Shown here piece after piece: positions 62,552-64,000 of a stretch of DNA of 64,000 nucleotides. A program made the translations under genes and the position numbers. Position 1 is the stretch's first letter, and every line of letters starts with the position of its first letter. The DNA is from Eshraghiella sp964576255 (GTDB lineage Bacteria > Bacillota > Clostridia > Lachnospirales > Lachnospiraceae). The DNA lies in assembly GCA_964576255.1 (NCBI GenBank), contig CAZNUK010000001.1, positions 1 to 64,000 on the forward strand. The letters run 5' to 3'. Under the pieces are notes generated by a model, which was not told the DNA's origin, did not search any database, and was given only the letters and a program-made list of their open reading frames with translations.

Positions 62552-63583
62552 ATGTCAATGAATTATTTTAAAAGACTTCCTGACCCGGAGGTTCTTAAAC
62601 AGGAGTATCCAATGACTCCCGAGCTTATCAAACTCAAAGAGGAAAGAGACCGTGAAATCAGAGATGTTTTTACTGGTGCTTCAGATAAATTTCTTGTAAT
62701 TATCGGACCATGCTCAGCAGACCGTGAGGATGCTGTATGTGACTATGTAGAGCGTCTTTCCAAGGTTAACGAGAAGGTTAAAGACAAGCTTATTATCATT
62801 CCAAGAATTTATACTAATAAACCTCGTACTACAGGGGAAGGCTACAAGGGTATGCTTCATCAGCCGGACCCTAATAAAGAACCGGATTTGTACGCAGGAA
62901 TTGCATCAATTCGTAAAATGCACATCAATGCCATCACTATTGGTGGAATGACATGTGCAGATGAGATGCTTTATCCTGAAAACAGAAGCTATCTTGATGA
63001 TGTGCTTTCATATGAAGCCATCGGAGCCCGTTCTGTTGAAAACCAGCAACACAGACTTACAGCCAGCGGAATGGACATCCCTGTTGGAATGAAGAATCCA
63101 ACCAGTGGTGATTTTGGCGTTATGCTTAACTCCGTTATTGCAGCCCAGAGTTCTCATGAATTTATATACAGAGGCTACAGTGTTAATACTGATGGTAACG
63201 ACCTTGCCCATGTTATTCTTCGTGGTGGTGTTAACAAATACGGAATCTGCATCCCTAACTATCACTATGAGGATTTAGAGAGACTGCACGAGTTATATAT
63301 GGCAAAAGGACTTAAAAACCCTGCTGCAATTATCGATGCTAATCACTCTAATTCCAATAAGAAATATAAGGAACAGCTCCGTATTACCAGCGAAGTGCTT
63401 CACAGCCGTCGTTACAATGACGATTTCAAGAAGCTGGTTAAGGGCGTTATGATTGAAAGCTATATTGAAGAAGGAACCCAGAAGATTTCCGATAATATGG
63501 TTTATGGTAAATCCATTACTGACCCATGTATCGGATGGGCTGATACAGAAAAGCTTCTCTACAAAATTGCAGACGAAGCATAG
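62552..63583 (+). CDS. aroF: 3-deoxy-7-phosphoheptulonate synthase (class I)
   Basis: 343 residues. First step of the shikimate pathway, joining PEP and erythrose 4-phosphate. Family motifs: VIIGPCSADREDAV, PRIYTNKPRTTGEGYKG, GARSVENQQHR, GMKNPTSGD, RGGVNKYGI and DANHSNSNKKY. Type I-alpha (AroF/G/H-like) by length and motifs; which isozyme cannot be told. Start after AAGGTGG. Confidence 0.95.
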   Translation: MSMNYFKRLPDPEVLKQEYPMTPELIKLKEERDREIRDVFTGASDKFLVIIGPCSADREDAVCDYVERLSKVNEKVKDKLIIIPRIYTNKPRTTGEGYKGMLHQPDPNKEPDLYAGIASIRKMHINAITIGGMTCADEMLYPENRSYLDDVLSYEAIGARSVENQQHRLTASGMDIPVGMKNPTSGDFGVMLNSVIAAQSSHEFIYRGYSVNTDGNDLAHVILRGGVNKYGICIPNYHYEDLERLHELYMAKGLKNPAAIIDANHSNSNKKYKEQLRITSEVLHSRRYNDDFKKLVKGVMIESYIEEGTQKISDNMVYGKSITDPCIGWADTEKLLYKIADEA

Positions 63584-63592
63584 GAGGTACTT

Positions 63593-64000
63593 ATGTTAAC
63601 AGGCAAAACTGTTTTATTAGGTGTCACAGGTGGAATTGCAGCCTACAAAATGGCTGATGTGGCAAGCTCACTTGTTAAGCTGGGAGCTAAGGTTCATGTG
63701 CTCATGACCAGAAATGCTACTAATTTTATTAATCCTATTACTTTTGAGACACTTACTTCCAACAAATGCATAGTGGATACCTTTGACCGTAATTTTGACT
63801 TTAAGGTTGAACATATTTCCCTTGCCAAAGCAGCAGATGTGGTATTAATCGCTCCTGCCACAGCAGACGTTATCGGGAAAATCGCCCATGGAATTGCAGA
63901 TGATATGCTGACTACTACTGTTATGGCTTGCAAATGTCCAATATTGGTGTCACCTTCCATGAATACCAATATGTACGAAAATCCTATTGTTACAGATAAT
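63593..64000 (+). CDS. coaBC: Phosphopantothenoylcysteine decarboxylase/synthase, N-terminal part
   Basis: 136 codons, cut by the window end. Flavoprotein domain with GVTGGIAAYKMADVASSL, HVLMTRNATNFI, HISLAKAADVVLIAPATADV and the substrate-clamp SPSMNTNMYENP. The His of HISLAK is the catalytic base of the decarboxylase. Whether the CoaB synthase half follows cannot be seen. Starts 9 bp after the DAHP synthase stop behind TAGGAGG. Confidence 0.93.
   Translation, partial: MLTGKTVLLGVTGGIAAYKMADVASSLVKLGAKVHVLMTRNATNFINPITFETLTSNKCIVDTFDRNFDFKVEHISLAKAADVVLIAPATADVIGKIAHGIADDMLTTTVMACKCPILVSPSMNTNMYENPIVTDN

Overview
The window looks like the chromosome of a low-GC Gram-positive anaerobe of the Clostridia, most likely Lachnospiraceae. 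Reasons: the gene order tadA - SRP RNA - dnaX - ybaB - recR, an S-box (SAM) leader on metK, a T-box leader on metG, a DUF6128 protein, a CBS/DRTGG inorganic pyrophosphatase, and strong AGGAGG ribosome sites throughout. A run of exactly 100 N inside a tandem repeat shows this is a scaffolded draft assembly. All functional names come from reading motifs and family resemblance; no database search was possible.

Layout. 1-1.2 kb: accessory edge with a solo MazF/PemK-like toxin. 1.2-16 kb: housekeeping genes on the minus strand (OmpR-type two-component pair, metK with SAM riboswitch, potABCD polyamine uptake, murA, an M23 cell-wall peptidase with LysM and G5 domains, pyrophosphatase - flavin reductase - aroK). 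16-18.6 kb: dtd, a small XRE regulator and a TIGR04141/DUF6119-like protein. 18.6-30.4 kb: the main accessory island, a GHKL kinase and LytTR regulator followed by two tandem cassettes, each with a secreted peptide-like gene, two FtsX-type permeases and an almost identical ABC ATPase. All three promoters here carry the same GCGCGAACGG element at the same distance from the -10 box, and both cassettes start with the same structured leader of about 195 bp. The second cassette is decaying: one operator half-site, a non-ATG start plus frameshift in its secreted-protein gene, and an in-frame stop in its last gene.

30.4-50.9 kb: tkt, a TPR/acidic-repeat/AAA-like protein, an Mks/Wadjet-like condensin (SMC, kite, kleisin) fused to the dnaX-ybaB-recR operon without a JetD nuclease, the SRP RNA, tadA, a GNAT, DUF6128, and the T-box operon metG-tatD-rsmA. 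50.9-55.7 kb: a second accessory operon encoding two paralogous secreted proteins, a membrane-anchored protein and a fused ABC ATPase-permease, a candidate undescribed export or toxin/immunity system. 56-64 kb: HD phosphohydrolase, Rpn-like nuclease with a 21-bp coiled-coil repeat broken by the assembly gap, DUF6056 membrane protein, deoC, a short DnaK paralog, DAHP synthase and the start of coaBC.

How the parts work together: the LytTR system probably senses an extracellular signal and switches on itself and both cassettes; the best reading of the cassettes is a secreted peptide with export or self-protection transporters. The condensin genes ride with replication/recombination genes, which suggests a chromosome-maintenance role or a nuclease-free Wadjet relative.
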